Position numbers and translations under genes: made by a program
The notes under the pieces: generated by a model
What the model was told of the DNA's origin: nothing
The model's input: only the letters and a program-made list of their open reading frames with translations
Databases searched by the model: none
In this document: positions 52,805-60,795 of the stretch, in pieces
Layout: each line of letters begins with the position of its first letter
How positions within the stretch are numbered: position 1 is the stretch's first letter
NCBI GenBank assembly: GCA_004556565.1
Contig: SFGN01000018.1
Span: 18,190-82,189, forward strand
Length of the DNA stretch: 64,000 nt
Direction of reading: 5' to 3'
Source of the DNA: Lachnospiraceae bacterium
Lineage (GTDB): Bacteria; Bacillota_A; Clostridia; Lachnospirales; Lachnospiraceae

Positions 52805-54092
52805 TTTGTTCCACTCCTTTTCTGTTATTTAATATCTCCATATCGAACAACGTCATCTGTACCGCCGGAATATCTTCCCACTGTACTCCTATATAATCCA
52901 GTACTCTACCCCAGCCGTATTTCTCGCCAGTATCCGGATCTGTACAACAACGGTACATATAAAACTCCCATTCCTTCGGATTCCGCTCCCTGAGCTTATC
53001 AAATCGGTGAGGACGTTCTTCCATATGGATACCAAATCCGCACATAGAACATCCGGTCCTTTGCGCCCCGGTTGTTCTTAAGTTTCCTGCATCATCTTTT
53101 ATGATTTTTCCGTATATTTCCGGTATAATTGTCTTAACTGGTTCGTATGGAATTACATTTCCTTCTCTGTCCCGGCTGTAATCCTGCTCATAGTACAACC
53201 GTTCAAAAACTTCAATGTGTTCGTGATACCATTTGTCCATGTCCAGTGCTAACCGTAGTATGTCATTTCTCATATATGGTGCAAATGGCGCAGATCTCAT
53301 GACTGTCTTACCATAATAGTTACAACCATGATCAGTAAGCGCCTCTTCTCTCTGTCCGCCCTCCGATGCCATCATTCCAAGAAATGGATAACTTTCATGT
53401 TCTTTCGCCCAGTCATCGCATGGCTTCTCTTTCAGCCAGTAGCAGCAATCATTCGATACTTTAAAGTTAGGCTTCTGGTAATGTACTCCTTCATTTTCGT
53501 TCTCATAACCACCGAACAGCTTCAGCCACTTCTGCGGCAACTTCATTCTGCTGTTCTTTGCAAAATGCCCAAGCTCTCCGCATTCTCCTGTGATAATGGC
53601 ATGCCGTACTGTTTTATTTTTCTCGCTTGGATTCTGCAACAGTGCTATCTTCCCTGCGATTCTCTTTGAAATGACCGGAAATCCAACTTCATTTAACACC
53701 TGAACTTTTGTTTTGCATGGTTTCAATATCTCTACGCCCAAAGCCTTATGTACCTTCTGAATACTTTTATCTTCCAACGCAGATACAGATATAGCCGGAA
53801 CATCAATTCCTATTGTTTTCAAAAACACTAATAGAGTAATGCTGTCCAGTCCTCCTACAGATACATGGGCATTTAATCCACGCTTGTCCATCTCAGTTAC
53901 AAATTCATTCGCCCGTAATTCTGACCTCTTTTTCTTAACCTCATATGGTAGGTTCTGCATAGCAGTCATTCTCGCCCTTGCTTCCGCTTTTTTCTTTTTA
54001 TATTCTGCAAGTCCTTCATCCGGCAGCTGCATTCCTTCCGTATGTTCATCATTCAGAAAATAAAACATTTCTTGTTTTTCCATTTTCGTCAC
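52794..54092 (-). CDS. PAPS-reductase-like / IbrA-like protein
   Basis: The 432-aa protein has an adenine-nucleotide alpha-hydrolase (PP-loop) motif, here SVGGLDSITLLVFLK, close to the SGGxDS consensus, and later Cys-rich segments DHGCNYYGKT and RTGCSMCGFGIHME that could hold an Fe-S cluster. Relatives include IbrA and DndC. It may act in nucleic-acid modification or regulation rather than sulfate assimilation. It is coupled to both neighbours by overlaps of 11 and 4 nt. Confidence 0.82.
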   Translation of the reverse strand: MTKMEKQEMFYFLNDEHTEGMQLPDEGLAEYKKKKAEARARMTAMQNLPYEVKKKRSELRANEFVTEMDKRGLNAHVSVGGLDSITLLVFLKTIGIDVPAISVSALEDKSIQKVHKALGVEILKPCKTKVQVLNEVGFPVISKRIAGKIALLQNPSEKNKTVRHAIITGECGELGHFAKNSRMKLPQKWLKLFGGYENENEGVHYQKPNFKVSNDCCYWLKEKPCDDWAKEHESYPFLGMMASEGGQREEALTDHGCNYYGKTVMRSAPFAPYMRNDILRLALDMDKWYHEHIEVFERLYYEQDYSRDREGNVIPYEPVKTIIPEIYGKIIKDDAGNLRTTGAQRTGCSMCGFGIHMEERPHRFDKLRERNPKEWEFYMYRCCTDPDTGEKYGWGRVLDYIGVQWEDIPAVQMTLFDMEILNNRKGVEQNGS

Positions 54093-56599
54093 CCGATAAA
54101 ATCAAACAATGTCGGTGTTTCAATTTCGTTTTCAGAAGCCTGCAAATACCCGACTCCATCCCGGAAGTAATCCGGGTTCAATTCGCAGCCATATCCGCGT
54201 CGGTGCATCTTCACCGCCGTCATTGGTACTGTCATAAGTCCGCCGAATGGGTCATAGACCAAATCTCCCTCATTCGAGTATCTGTTAATGATTCTTTCAA
54301 CAATATCCAACTGTAATGGGCATACGTGCATCTGTTTTCGCCTTCTGCTTTGTGAAGTATTCAGGGTCCGCATACGGTTAATATCATCCCATACCTCCAG
54401 ATTATTCCAGCTCCCTGGGGCAACTACCATGAATATTGCCGGCAATTTCCCATGTTCATCCAGCTCTTTAGCGAGTTTTACATGTTCGTTATAGTTATAC
54501 ACATGTTCCCGGGAATACTGTCGGTAAACGCGTTGCAGATTATCAACTGACAGATCTGTCAATTCTTCTTTCCTCACCAGTCTGTCCCCGGAACTTCTCC
54601 AATAAGCGTGCGCATCTATTTGCCATTGCGCCCTTGTATAATCATCTTTTGATTTTGTGACCGGAGTGTCGGCATATGCTGTGGATCTATCCGTGGGGAG
54701 CTTTCTGAAAAGCAGAATGTATTCTGGACATCCGACCCCCATCTTTGAACCATCTTTGCACTGCTCTGTCCATCCAAGCCGGTAAGTCTGGTTGTTTTCC
54801 CTTACCACATCTGTTACAACTGTGATCATGCCAAAATATTGAAACCCATGCTTCATATAATGTTCGATGCAAAGAGCATGAAATGGTTCAATAGTTGGCA
54901 TACCGGTACCGGTTGCATTACCAAACAATACCCTGTCTTTTACATGAATAGCTGCCACTCTTCCCGGTTTAAGTACACGTAAAAGTTCCGGAGTAAGAAA
55001 ATCCATCTGTTCAAAGAACCTGTCCGTATTCTGATTATGACCAAAATCATTGTAATTTGCAGAATATTCATAATGATTGCCAAACGGAATGGATGTATGT
55101 ATCAGATCAACACTGTTACTTTCCATCTGCCGTGTCTCTTCTACGCAGTCACCATATACCGCCGTATAATGTTTTCCCTGTACTGTCCTGTCAGCCCTGC
55201 TCCCTTCCACGCCCATCTTCCTTTCCAGCCGTTCTGTTTTGTTTGCGGCATTCAATCCATATTTCTTTACAATTTCAACCATCTTCTGAACCATGTGATT
55301 GTGGTTTTTCCATTTTTCCAACAAGGCCTCTCTGATGGCACTTTCATTCTCCATGTAGATAATGTCAATAATCACTGTCTCTGTCTGAAGGAATCGGTAA
55401 CACCTGTGGATGGCCTGAATGAAATCGTTGAACTCATAGTCAATTCCAAGGAATATCTCCCGGTGGCAATAACGCTGGAAATTGCATCCGGATCCGGATA
55501 ATGATTTCTTTGTAGCAAACAGTCTGACATTTCCGTTTGAGAAATCAATCACTCGTTGCTCCCGAATGTCGTAGTCCATAGATCCGTAGATATCAACAAT
55601 TTCCGGAAGTGCCTTTTTGATTGCGTGTCGTTCCGATTCCAGATCATGCCACAGAAGAAAATGATCGTCCGGATCTGCATCAACAATGCGTTTCATCTCT
55701 TCCACACGAGCGTCAATACTTTCTCTCTTTACAGCCGCAGCTTCTTTGAGGCCTTCCGCCGCTTCTTGGAAAAGCCGGATCTGTCCGTCTCTGTCAGCTG
55801 TATCGCCATAATGGACAGGTAACTCATGCCATCTCACATCAAGCGGAGGAAGATTATATCCTTCGTCTGAATATTCCGGATTGAGATCTGAAGGTTTCGT
55901 AATAAACAGCGCCCACGACGACACCCATAACCAGAACTCATCCTCCATATTTGGATATAGTGTAAGGTTGTTTGCCTTTGTGCTATCTCTCTGGAAGAAT
56001 CGTGTCAACGCCTGTCCCGTGTCCATCACTTCCAGATATCCCGCATAATGAATCAGCTCTTTGTATTTGTTCGGCGATGGTGTTGCAGTAGCCACAAGTT
56101 TGTATGGCACGTTTTTGAACTTATCAAGGAACGTCTGATATGTCTTACTGCCGAAACTCCTTAATACACTTGCTTCGTCCAGTGACGTTGCGCAGAAGTA
56201 ATCTGGCCGGATATCTCCATCCCGGACGCGCTCATAGTTCGTGAGAACAATCATGGATCCTGACGCTTCCACTTCTTCCATCGTCCGGCAATACGTAGGC
56301 TTCTCATATCCAAGCAGTTCCACTGCGTCTCTTGTAAACTCCTGTCTTACACCAAGCGGAAGTACAATTAATGCTCTTCCTCCGCAATGCACTGCCGCCT
56401 GATAGCAAAATTCTATCTCCTGCACGGTCTTTCCTAACCCGAAAGACTCAAATAATGCTCGGCGGCCACCTTTCAACGCCCAGACAACAGCATCTCTTTG
56501 ATGCGGCTTTAATGCTGGGTTGATCTGCTCCGGACTGACCTCAAATCCGGATTCTGCTGCCAGCTCAACTTTTGTTAATAAAAATTCTTTATAAGTCAT
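54089..56599 (-). CDS. Helicase-DNA methyltransferase fusion
   Basis: An 836-aa two-part protein. Residues 1-440 form an SF2/SNF2-like helicase: LKPHQRDAVVWAL, FESFGLGKTVQEI (Walker A), TSLDEASVLRSFG (DEAD-like box) and KLVATATPSPN, with a helicase C part ending SGSGCNFQRYCHREIFLGIDYEFNDFIQAIHRCYR. Residues 470-836 form an amino-methyltransferase of the N4/N6 beta class: VDLIHTSIPFGNHYEY at motif IV and GDLVYDPFGGLMTVPMTAVKMHRRGYGCELN at motif I. Motif IV reads SIPF rather than (D/N/S)PP(Y/F). No separate restriction enzyme is next to it. Likely role: coupling of translocation to modification of phage DNA. Confidence 0.88.
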   Translation of the reverse strand: MTYKEFLLTKVELAAESGFEVSPEQINPALKPHQRDAVVWALKGGRRALFESFGLGKTVQEIEFCYQAAVHCGGRALIVLPLGVRQEFTRDAVELLGYEKPTYCRTMEEVEASGSMIVLTNYERVRDGDIRPDYFCATSLDEASVLRSFGSKTYQTFLDKFKNVPYKLVATATPSPNKYKELIHYAGYLEVMDTGQALTRFFQRDSTKANNLTLYPNMEDEFWLWVSSWALFITKPSDLNPEYSDEGYNLPPLDVRWHELPVHYGDTADRDGQIRLFQEAAEGLKEAAAVKRESIDARVEEMKRIVDADPDDHFLLWHDLESERHAIKKALPEIVDIYGSMDYDIREQRVIDFSNGNVRLFATKKSLSGSGCNFQRYCHREIFLGIDYEFNDFIQAIHRCYRFLQTETVIIDIIYMENESAIREALLEKWKNHNHMVQKMVEIVKKYGLNAANKTERLERKMGVEGSRADRTVQGKHYTAVYGDCVEETRQMESNSVDLIHTSIPFGNHYEYSANYNDFGHNQNTDRFFEQMDFLTPELLRVLKPGRVAAIHVKDRVLFGNATGTGMPTIEPFHALCIEHYMKHGFQYFGMITVVTDVVRENNQTYRLGWTEQCKDGSKMGVGCPEYILLFRKLPTDRSTAYADTPVTKSKDDYTRAQWQIDAHAYWRSSGDRLVRKEELTDLSVDNLQRVYRQYSREHVYNYNEHVKLAKELDEHGKLPAIFMVVAPGSWNNLEVWDDINRMRTLNTSQSRRRKQMHVCPLQLDIVERIINRYSNEGDLVYDPFGGLMTVPMTAVKMHRRGYGCELNPDYFRDGVGYLQASENEIETPTLFDFIG

Positions 56600-56684
56600 T
56601 TTTCCAAAAGGAACCCGATATATCGTTACCCCGTCCGGAGGTTCTGCTCCTTTCCATTTTGATAGTCATGATTGACTTAATTTA

Positions 56685-57147
56685 TTAAAAATCAAATTGT
56701 ACGTGAATCGCTTTCTGCAGTCCGATTCTCGCTTTTTTTATGCTATCCAGCTCTATCTTCCTGATAGCTTCTTGGATATCCCTGTCCTTATCTTTGACAT
56801 ATACATAGCCATCCGGTGCATACAGACTTTTCACTCGTCCGTTAATCCTGTCCAGAATAGCCTGATATGACATATAGTTTTTCCGGCCTGCTTCCCTAGC
56901 GGATCGATACACATCAACTATCTCGCCCTTGTCATTAATCTTAACGATCCGGAATTCACACCCATTCTTCAAACCGGTCAGTTTTGCTAATTCACTTTTT
57001 GATAAAACTCCGATATTTCCCAGGCAGTCATCTGATTTCAGTCCGTTTTTATGGTAAGCTGACATTCCCGTCAAAATTGACCTGATACTTCCCGTCATAT
57101 CCCGGAACGTCATACCATGCACTTACATCTATGCTCTTTATTCTCAC
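56685..57147 (-). pseudogene. NUMOD4/IENR1-like protein gene with a frameshift
   Basis: From a GTG at 57147 behind GGAGTTTGCC the DNA encodes VSAWYDVPGYDGKYQVNF, a NUMOD4-type motif, then reaches a stop at 57049. The next frame, open at 56685-57122, continues without a gap: AYHKNGLKSDD, then an IENR1-like repeat with YRSAREAGRKNYMSYQAILDRI and APDGYVYV. A one-base indel near 57052-57065 separates them. These modules accompany homing endonucleases, but no nuclease domain is visible. The frame from GTG 57122 alone would give 145 aa without an intact NUMOD4. Confidence 0.7.
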
Positions 57148-57156
57148 GGCAAACTC

Positions 57157-57282
57157 CTACCTTTTGATCTTTTTACTTTTCCTTTTAGTTCCTCCGTACA
57201 TAAATTTATACATATTCCCGTTCCTTCCTGTCACTTTTATTCTCTGTATGTCCTTTCGTGCGTATTTTCGTTCTTTTGCCAT
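57157..57282 (-). CDS. Small basic phage protein of 41 aa
   Basis: ATG 57282 follows GGAAGGACGG. The product is strongly basic (MAKERKYARKDIQRIKV..., ending KRKSKKIKR). Its stop is close to the ribosome binding site of the NUMOD4-like gene. It fits the packed early operon. Function unknown; nucleic-acid binding is plausible. Confidence 0.55.
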   Translation of the reverse strand: MAKERKYARKDIQRIKVTGRNGNMYKFMYGGTKRKSKKIKR

Positions 57283-57298
57283 AATTACCGTCCTTCCT

Positions 57299-57655
57299 TT
57301 ACATGATCCGGAAAATCATCCCATTTTCTTTTGACTTCCGTTCTGCTTTTTCTACGGCTTCAGAGTATTCCGTGCCGGCTGCTTCCATCCTTCCGTTCTC
57401 CCACCGGATTACCCACACTGTTTTTCTTTTATCTTCCTTTTCCCCTGCATTAAGCTTTCTATATGCATCTGTCAATTCTTCTATACTGTGTAGGAGACTG
57501 TATCTTATCGCATCCCGTATAACTTCTTCTACAGTAATCCCTTCCGCTGAAAGCTCGTGAATTTCCGCATATTTTCTTCTTAATGTAGCCAGGTTCTCAG
57601 CCTTCTCAATTGCATCTTTTTTCATGTATAAGTCTACCGTCACTTTGGTAATCAT
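57299..57655 (-). CDS. Phage protein, unknown
   Basis: A 118-aa protein with an N-terminal helical part (MKKDAIEKAENLATLRRKYAEIHEL, then TVEEVIRDAIRYSLLHS) and a C-terminal RWENGRMEAAGTEYSEAVEKAERKS. The start overlaps the SSB stop by 4 nt. No family recognised. Confidence 0.6.
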   Translation of the reverse strand: MITKVTVDLYMKKDAIEKAENLATLRRKYAEIHELSAEGITVEEVIRDAIRYSLLHSIEELTDAYRKLNAGEKEDKRKTVWVIRWENGRMEAAGTEYSEAVEKAERKSKENGMIFRIM

Positions 57656-58314
57656 TTCTCCCCCACTTCACATAAATGTACGCACAAGTCAAGAGCAACT
57701 TTTGCTAATCTGCTAACAGATACTTCATACGCAATTCTCTCTTCTTCTGTTTCATCTGAGATTCTCTTTTTATATGTCCGGCTCTGAATCCGTCCTTCAA
57801 TTCTCACATAATCTCCTGCTACAAATCTTTCTGCAAACCAGGCATCTCTCCCCCAGCATATACATGGAATATAGTCCTGCTTTCCGTATGACCGCTTAAC
57901 TTCAATCACCATATCTGCAATATCTCTTCCATTTGGTGTCTCCCTGTATGTAGGCTTTTTACATACAATTCCTTCAAGGTACACGTTGTTTTCTCCCTGG
58001 CATGTGCCTCCTGTTGCAAATTCTATTGTTCTTGCGAACAGAAACAGCTCCCGCTTGTTTTTCTGCACTCCATACCGCTTAAATGAACGTATCTGCCCAC
58101 AGATTTTTACCGGCACTAATCTGCAGTCACTTGTAACATCCACGATGCGTTCCGATATAATAACCGGAATGCAGTCGATACGACCGCTTGTACGTTCTAC
58201 TGATACTTCAATTTTATAAAACCTCTCACCATAAACCTCATGGCTATATGTAAATGGTGTTTCAATTATCCCCAGGATGGCTGCCTGGTTTGTTTCAATG
58301 ATTTTATCTGACAT
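57652..58314 (-). CDS. Single-stranded DNA-binding protein with two OB folds
   Basis: The 220-aa protein has two SSB-like OB domains. The first is FTYSHEVYGERFYKIEVSVERTSGR; the second is NNVYLEGIVCKKPTYRETPNGRDIADMVIEV and GDYVRIEGRIQSRTYKK. Domain 2 is the more canonical SSB and lacks the usual acidic C-terminal tip. Tandem OB proteins of this type are common in Lachnospiraceae phages and probably coat ssDNA in replication, which may link to the HUH endonuclease. Confidence 0.85.
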   Translation of the reverse strand: MSDKIIETNQAAILGIIETPFTYSHEVYGERFYKIEVSVERTSGRIDCIPVIISERIVDVTSDCRLVPVKICGQIRSFKRYGVQKNKRELFLFARTIEFATGGTCQGENNVYLEGIVCKKPTYRETPNGRDIADMVIEVKRSYGKQDYIPCICWGRDAWFAERFVAGDYVRIEGRIQSRTYKKRISDETEEERIAYEVSVSRLAKVALDLCVHLCEVGEK

Positions 58315-58321
58315 AGTTCTC

Positions 58322-58483
58322 CTACCCTTCCTGAATTTTACTTATTTCTACTCTTCTGTATTTGTCTGTTCCTGTGATCAGCGGCATAACAGCCCGCATT
58401 GCTTCCGTAAAGTCTGATGCCAATATTTCACTTTCCAATGTCATCTTATCTTTGCGCTCAATCTTTAATTTGAATTTTTTCAT
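58322..58483 (-). CDS. Small phage protein of 53 aa
   Basis: ATG 58483 follows GGGAAG. The product starts MKKFKLKIERKDKMTLE and ends RRVEISKIQEG; it has a mixed alpha/beta pattern and no membrane segment. It lies directly upstream of the SSB gene. No family recognised. Confidence 0.55.
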   Translation of the reverse strand: MKKFKLKIERKDKMTLESEILASDFTEAMRAVMPLITGTDKYRRVEISKIQEG

Positions 58484-58568
58484 TGCATTACTTCCCTTTT
58501 TTGTTTACAATATAAATGGTTGTTTGTTTGAGCACCCCTTGCCTTGCCTGGCTTTTCGGGGTGCTCTT

Positions 58569-58784
58569 TTACATGAATCCGAACAGGATATAAAATGCCA
58601 CAATCCCTGCCCCTGTAAGCGCGCTTAATGCACATCCTATCAAGTCTTCCCGAAACCTCCTGCTGCCAATGTACTTCTTGATTCTCAGAATCTGCCGGCG
58701 CAATACTATTTTGGCTCTCATTCTTCTATCTTTAAGATGCGCCATTATTATTGATATAATCTCCGTATTACAAGCTCTTCTCAT
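58569..58784 (-). CDS. Small membrane protein, unknown
   Basis: A 71-aa protein with a basic N-terminal half (HLKDRRMRAKIVLRRQILRIKKYIGSRRF) and a C-terminal membrane helix (LIGCALSALTGAGIVAFYILFGFM). Its start overlaps the upstream stop (ATGA). Confidence 0.6.
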   Translation of the reverse strand: MRRACNTEIISIIMAHLKDRRMRAKIVLRRQILRIKKYIGSRRFREDLIGCALSALTGAGIVAFYILFGFM

Positions 58785-59035
58785 ATTTTCCCTTTCATCT
58801 GCTTCCTTATTTCTTCCATAGTTTTTATTTCGTTTTTTCGTTTTTCTTCGTAATATCTAAGAAGATCCTTCCAATCTTCAAATGACTCTGCCGAACACTC
58901 CTTCATCATTTTTTCTGAAAATTCAATCTCGGTTTTGTATTTTTCAATTTGTTCTGTCAGCAATATTAATATATCAATCCACTGATCATACGTAAGTGAT
59001 ACAGAAATCTTTTTAACTTCTTTCCCTTCCTGCAT
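58781..59035 (-). CDS. Small coiled-coil phage protein
   Basis: An 84-aa helical protein (VSLTYDQWIDILILLTEQIEKYKTEIEFSEKMM...YYEEKRKNEIKTMEEIRKQM). It overlaps both neighbours, 4 nt downstream and 23 nt upstream. Function unknown. Confidence 0.6.
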   Translation of the reverse strand: MQEGKEVKKISVSLTYDQWIDILILLTEQIEKYKTEIEFSEKMMKECSAESFEDWKDLLRYYEEKRKNEIKTMEEIRKQMKGKI

Positions 59036-59366
59036 AACTTTTCTCTCCCTTCCATATGTATCCAGTATCTTCCCATAGCTTCTTTGGTGATATGTGGTAA
59101 CTGATTCTTCCCTGCCTGGAATCCATTTGTGAAATGTCTGTCACAAGTTCCCCGTTCCTTGTAGCCCGCCCGATCGGCAGCCATCCGGCAATAATTCCTG
59201 CACGGACCCATGACGAATCTTTTCCGTATATTTCGGCCACAAGGGACACTGGAACATCCCCCGGATGGAATTCCGGAACGTTTTCGGCAGGTATTACATC
59301 GTTCAGTGCTTTTAAAATTGCGGCGGAAATCGCTCCCGCCAGTGCTTCTTTATCTATTCCTTCCAT
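59013..59366 (-). CDS. Excisionase/HTH-like phage protein
   Basis: A 117-aa protein. The middle (VPVSLVAEIYGKDSSWVRAGIIAGWLPIGRATRNG) has the form of a winged-helix MerR/Xis-type DNA-binding motif, and the end (ISPKKLWEDTGYIWKG) supports a small DNA-binding fold. It could control excision or early transcription. Confidence 0.6.
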   Translation of the reverse strand: MEGIDKEALAGAISAAILKALNDVIPAENVPEFHPGDVPVSLVAEIYGKDSSWVRAGIIAGWLPIGRATRNGELVTDISQMDSRQGRISYHISPKKLWEDTGYIWKGEKSYAGRERS

Positions 59367-59381
59367 TCTTTGTACCTCCCT

Positions 59382-59648
59382 TTATGTGATGATTCCCGTA
59401 ATCCCATGCTTGTCACACAAGCTATAGAAATCGTTTACGAGCCTGTCCCGATAATCAAGTATCTCCGTCCTGTGATATCCGGCATCTTTCAGTGCCTCTT
59501 TAATCTCCCACCAGTTCCCGCCTATGTACTCTTTCAAATAATCACGGAAATAAACGATCCCGCCCCTGAATACCGGCAGGCATCCTGCCTCCCCGATAAT
59601 ACGTTTTGGCTTCTTTTTCTTCTTTTCTTTTTGTTCCATCACTCTCAC
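59382..59648 (-). CDS. Small phage protein, unknown
   Basis: An 88-aa protein. A Lys-rich N-terminus (EQKEKKKKKPKRI) is followed by VYFRDYLKEYIGGNWWEIKEALKDAGYH. The ribosome binding site GAGAGGTGAGAG is good. No domain recognised. Confidence 0.55.
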   Translation of the reverse strand: MRVMEQKEKKKKKPKRIIGEAGCLPVFRGGIVYFRDYLKEYIGGNWWEIKEALKDAGYHRTEILDYRDRLVNDFYSLCDKHGITGIIT

Positions 59649-59682
59649 CTCTCTTTCGTTATTGCCATCATTACGACACTGA

Positions 59683-59799
59683 TTACAATATTCCTAACAG
59701 CTTTGCTATGGCCGCCATTCCTATGAAGCTCCCGGCAATTCCACTTATTGTCGGTAATGCCGCTTCATAGATAAAATACTTTATCCTTTCCGTCTCACA
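59683..59799 (-). other. Possible small hydrophobic frame without a standard start
   Basis: In the 250-bp gap between the Cro-like gene and the 88-aa gene, one minus-strand frame encodes about 38 residues (IKYFIYEAALPTISGIAGSF, then AAIAKLLGIL) that resemble a membrane helix. No ATG, GTG or TTG is placed near a ribosome binding site. The rest of the gap holds nothing recognisable. Confidence 0.3.
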
Positions 59800-59902
59800 T
59801 CATCTCCTTTTTTACATTTATCTCTGTTGTTTTATTGCTGCTAGTTTCTTTCTCTTTGTGCTGGTTTATATGTTCTCTCAATGGTTTTATGTATTAAACC
59901 TA

Positions 59903-60094
59903 TCAGTCAAAAAAAATATCACTCACTTTTCTATTTAGAGCAGTTGCTATTTTTTTTAAAGTATCTGTCGTAGTTGTTGTCGTTCTTCCCGTTTCAAGTC
60001 CATTGATTATACTTCGTGCAACTCCTGATTTTTCTGCCAGTTCCGCTTGTGTCATTCCTATTTCTTCTCTCACTTCTTTAATTTTATATCCCAT
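59903..60094 (-). CDS. Cro-like HTH_XRE regulator
   Basis: A 63-aa helix-turn-helix protein (REEIGMTQAELAEKSGVARSIINGLETGR, then TDTLKKIATALNRKVSDIFFD). AAAGGAGGG precedes the ATG. It is the first gene of the leftward early operon, divergent from the repressor, and should be the lytic-side regulator of the switch. Confidence 0.9.
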   Translation of the reverse strand: MGYKIKEVREEIGMTQAELAEKSGVARSIINGLETGRTTTTTTDTLKKIATALNRKVSDIFFD

Positions 60095-60125
60095 GCTTTA
60101 CCCTCCTTTCTCAATTTGTAACTAG

Positions 60126-60154
60126 AGTTTAACATATTAAACCCTATGTGTCAA
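60126..60154 (-). promoter_or_regulatory. Leftward early (lytic) promoter
   Basis: Consensus TTGACA (60154-60149), a 17-nt spacer and TAAACT (60131-60126) on the minus strand, 32 nt before the Cro-like start. Operator-like site 1 overlaps its -10 box and spacer. Confidence 0.75.
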
Positions 60155-60243
60155 CATATCAGACATATATTTTTTAATATATTAAACTTAATTTTGTTTA
60201 ATATATTGACCTTTTATTTTTTGTATTGTATACTATGTTAAAC
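60127..60243. promoter_or_regulatory. Four operator-like sites of the lysogeny switch
   Basis: Sites related to the palindrome GTTTAATATATTAAAC lie at 60127-60142 (GTTTAACATATTAAAC), 60172-60187 (TTTTAATATATTAAAC), 60196-60211 (GTTTAATATATTGACC) and 60228-60243 (GTATACTATGTTAAAC). The first covers the leftward -10 box; the third and fourth cover the rightward -35 and -10 boxes. They are likely binding sites for the two HTH proteins encoded on either side. Confidence 0.7.
60206..60234 (+). promoter_or_regulatory. Rightward repressor promoter
   Basis: TTGACC (60206-60211), a 17-nt spacer and TATACT (60229-60234), 27 nt before the repressor start. Confidence 0.78.
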
Positions 60244-60260
60244 AGAAAGAAGGTGATAAA

Positions 60261-60641
60261 TTGACGCTCGGCGAAATAATAAAAGAATATCGTATAAAGC
60301 ATGGTATGAGTATGAGAGAATTTGAAAGAATTAGTGGAATAAGTCGCGGTTATCTTTCCATGTTGGAAAAAAATGAACACCCGAAAACTAAAAAGCCTAT
60401 AACCCCATCTGTCGATATAATCCGGCAAGTTTCCGTTGCTACTGGTATTTCATTTGATAAGTTATTTGATATGATGGAAAATCAACCTGTTTCTATAGCT
60501 TCAGATAATCACGATTTGTCTTTGTCTCCACTTGAAAAAGAGATAATTAAGAAATTCCGAAAATTAAATAATGGCGAACGTGATATGCTTTTACGATCTC
60601 TAGGTATTGATGTAAAAGGGGAATCCACAAAAACAGGATAA
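60261..60641 (+). CDS. CI-like HTH_XRE repressor
   Basis: A 126-aa protein: an N-terminal HTH (MSMREFERISGISRGYLSMLEKNEH, then SVDIIRQVSVATGISFDKLFD) and a short helical C-terminus (LSPLEKEIIKKFRKLNNGERDMLLRSLG). No peptidase domain for RecA-stimulated self-cleavage is present, so induction must work differently from lambda. The start is a TTG at 60261 behind AGAAGGTGAT. It heads the rightward lysogeny genes. Confidence 0.88.
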   Translation: MTLGEIIKEYRIKHGMSMREFERISGISRGYLSMLEKNEHPKTKKPITPSVDIIRQVSVATGISFDKLFDMMENQPVSIASDNHDLSLSPLEKEIIKKFRKLNNGERDMLLRSLGIDVKGESTKTG

Positions 60642-60665
60642 CTGCCAGAAAAAAGAATTTAATAG

Positions 60666-60776
60666 AAGTGGATTTTATATCTTAAAAATTTTTTAATATA
60701 ACCGCTCCGGTGTATTAATTATATTGAAAATGTGGTGTTTTCCAATGCAGACAATAAAATACAAGAGAGGTAATAC
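60666..60776 (+). repeat. Duplicated leader, copy 1 (before the ion channel)
   Basis: About 100 bp that align with 61512-61605: the shared blocks are GATTTTATA, ATAACCGC with a short inverted repeat, ATGTGGTGTTTTC, an ATG, and GAGAGG followed by AATAC. Here the ATG opens only a 15-codon frame (MQTIKYKRGNTIYIN). Confidence 0.6.
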
Positions 60777-60795
60777 AATTTACATTAATTGATTT

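Noticed and set aside
60198..60428. 76-codon minus-strand frame across the switch region
   Set aside because: It lies over the operators and antisense to the repressor; no ribosome binding site.
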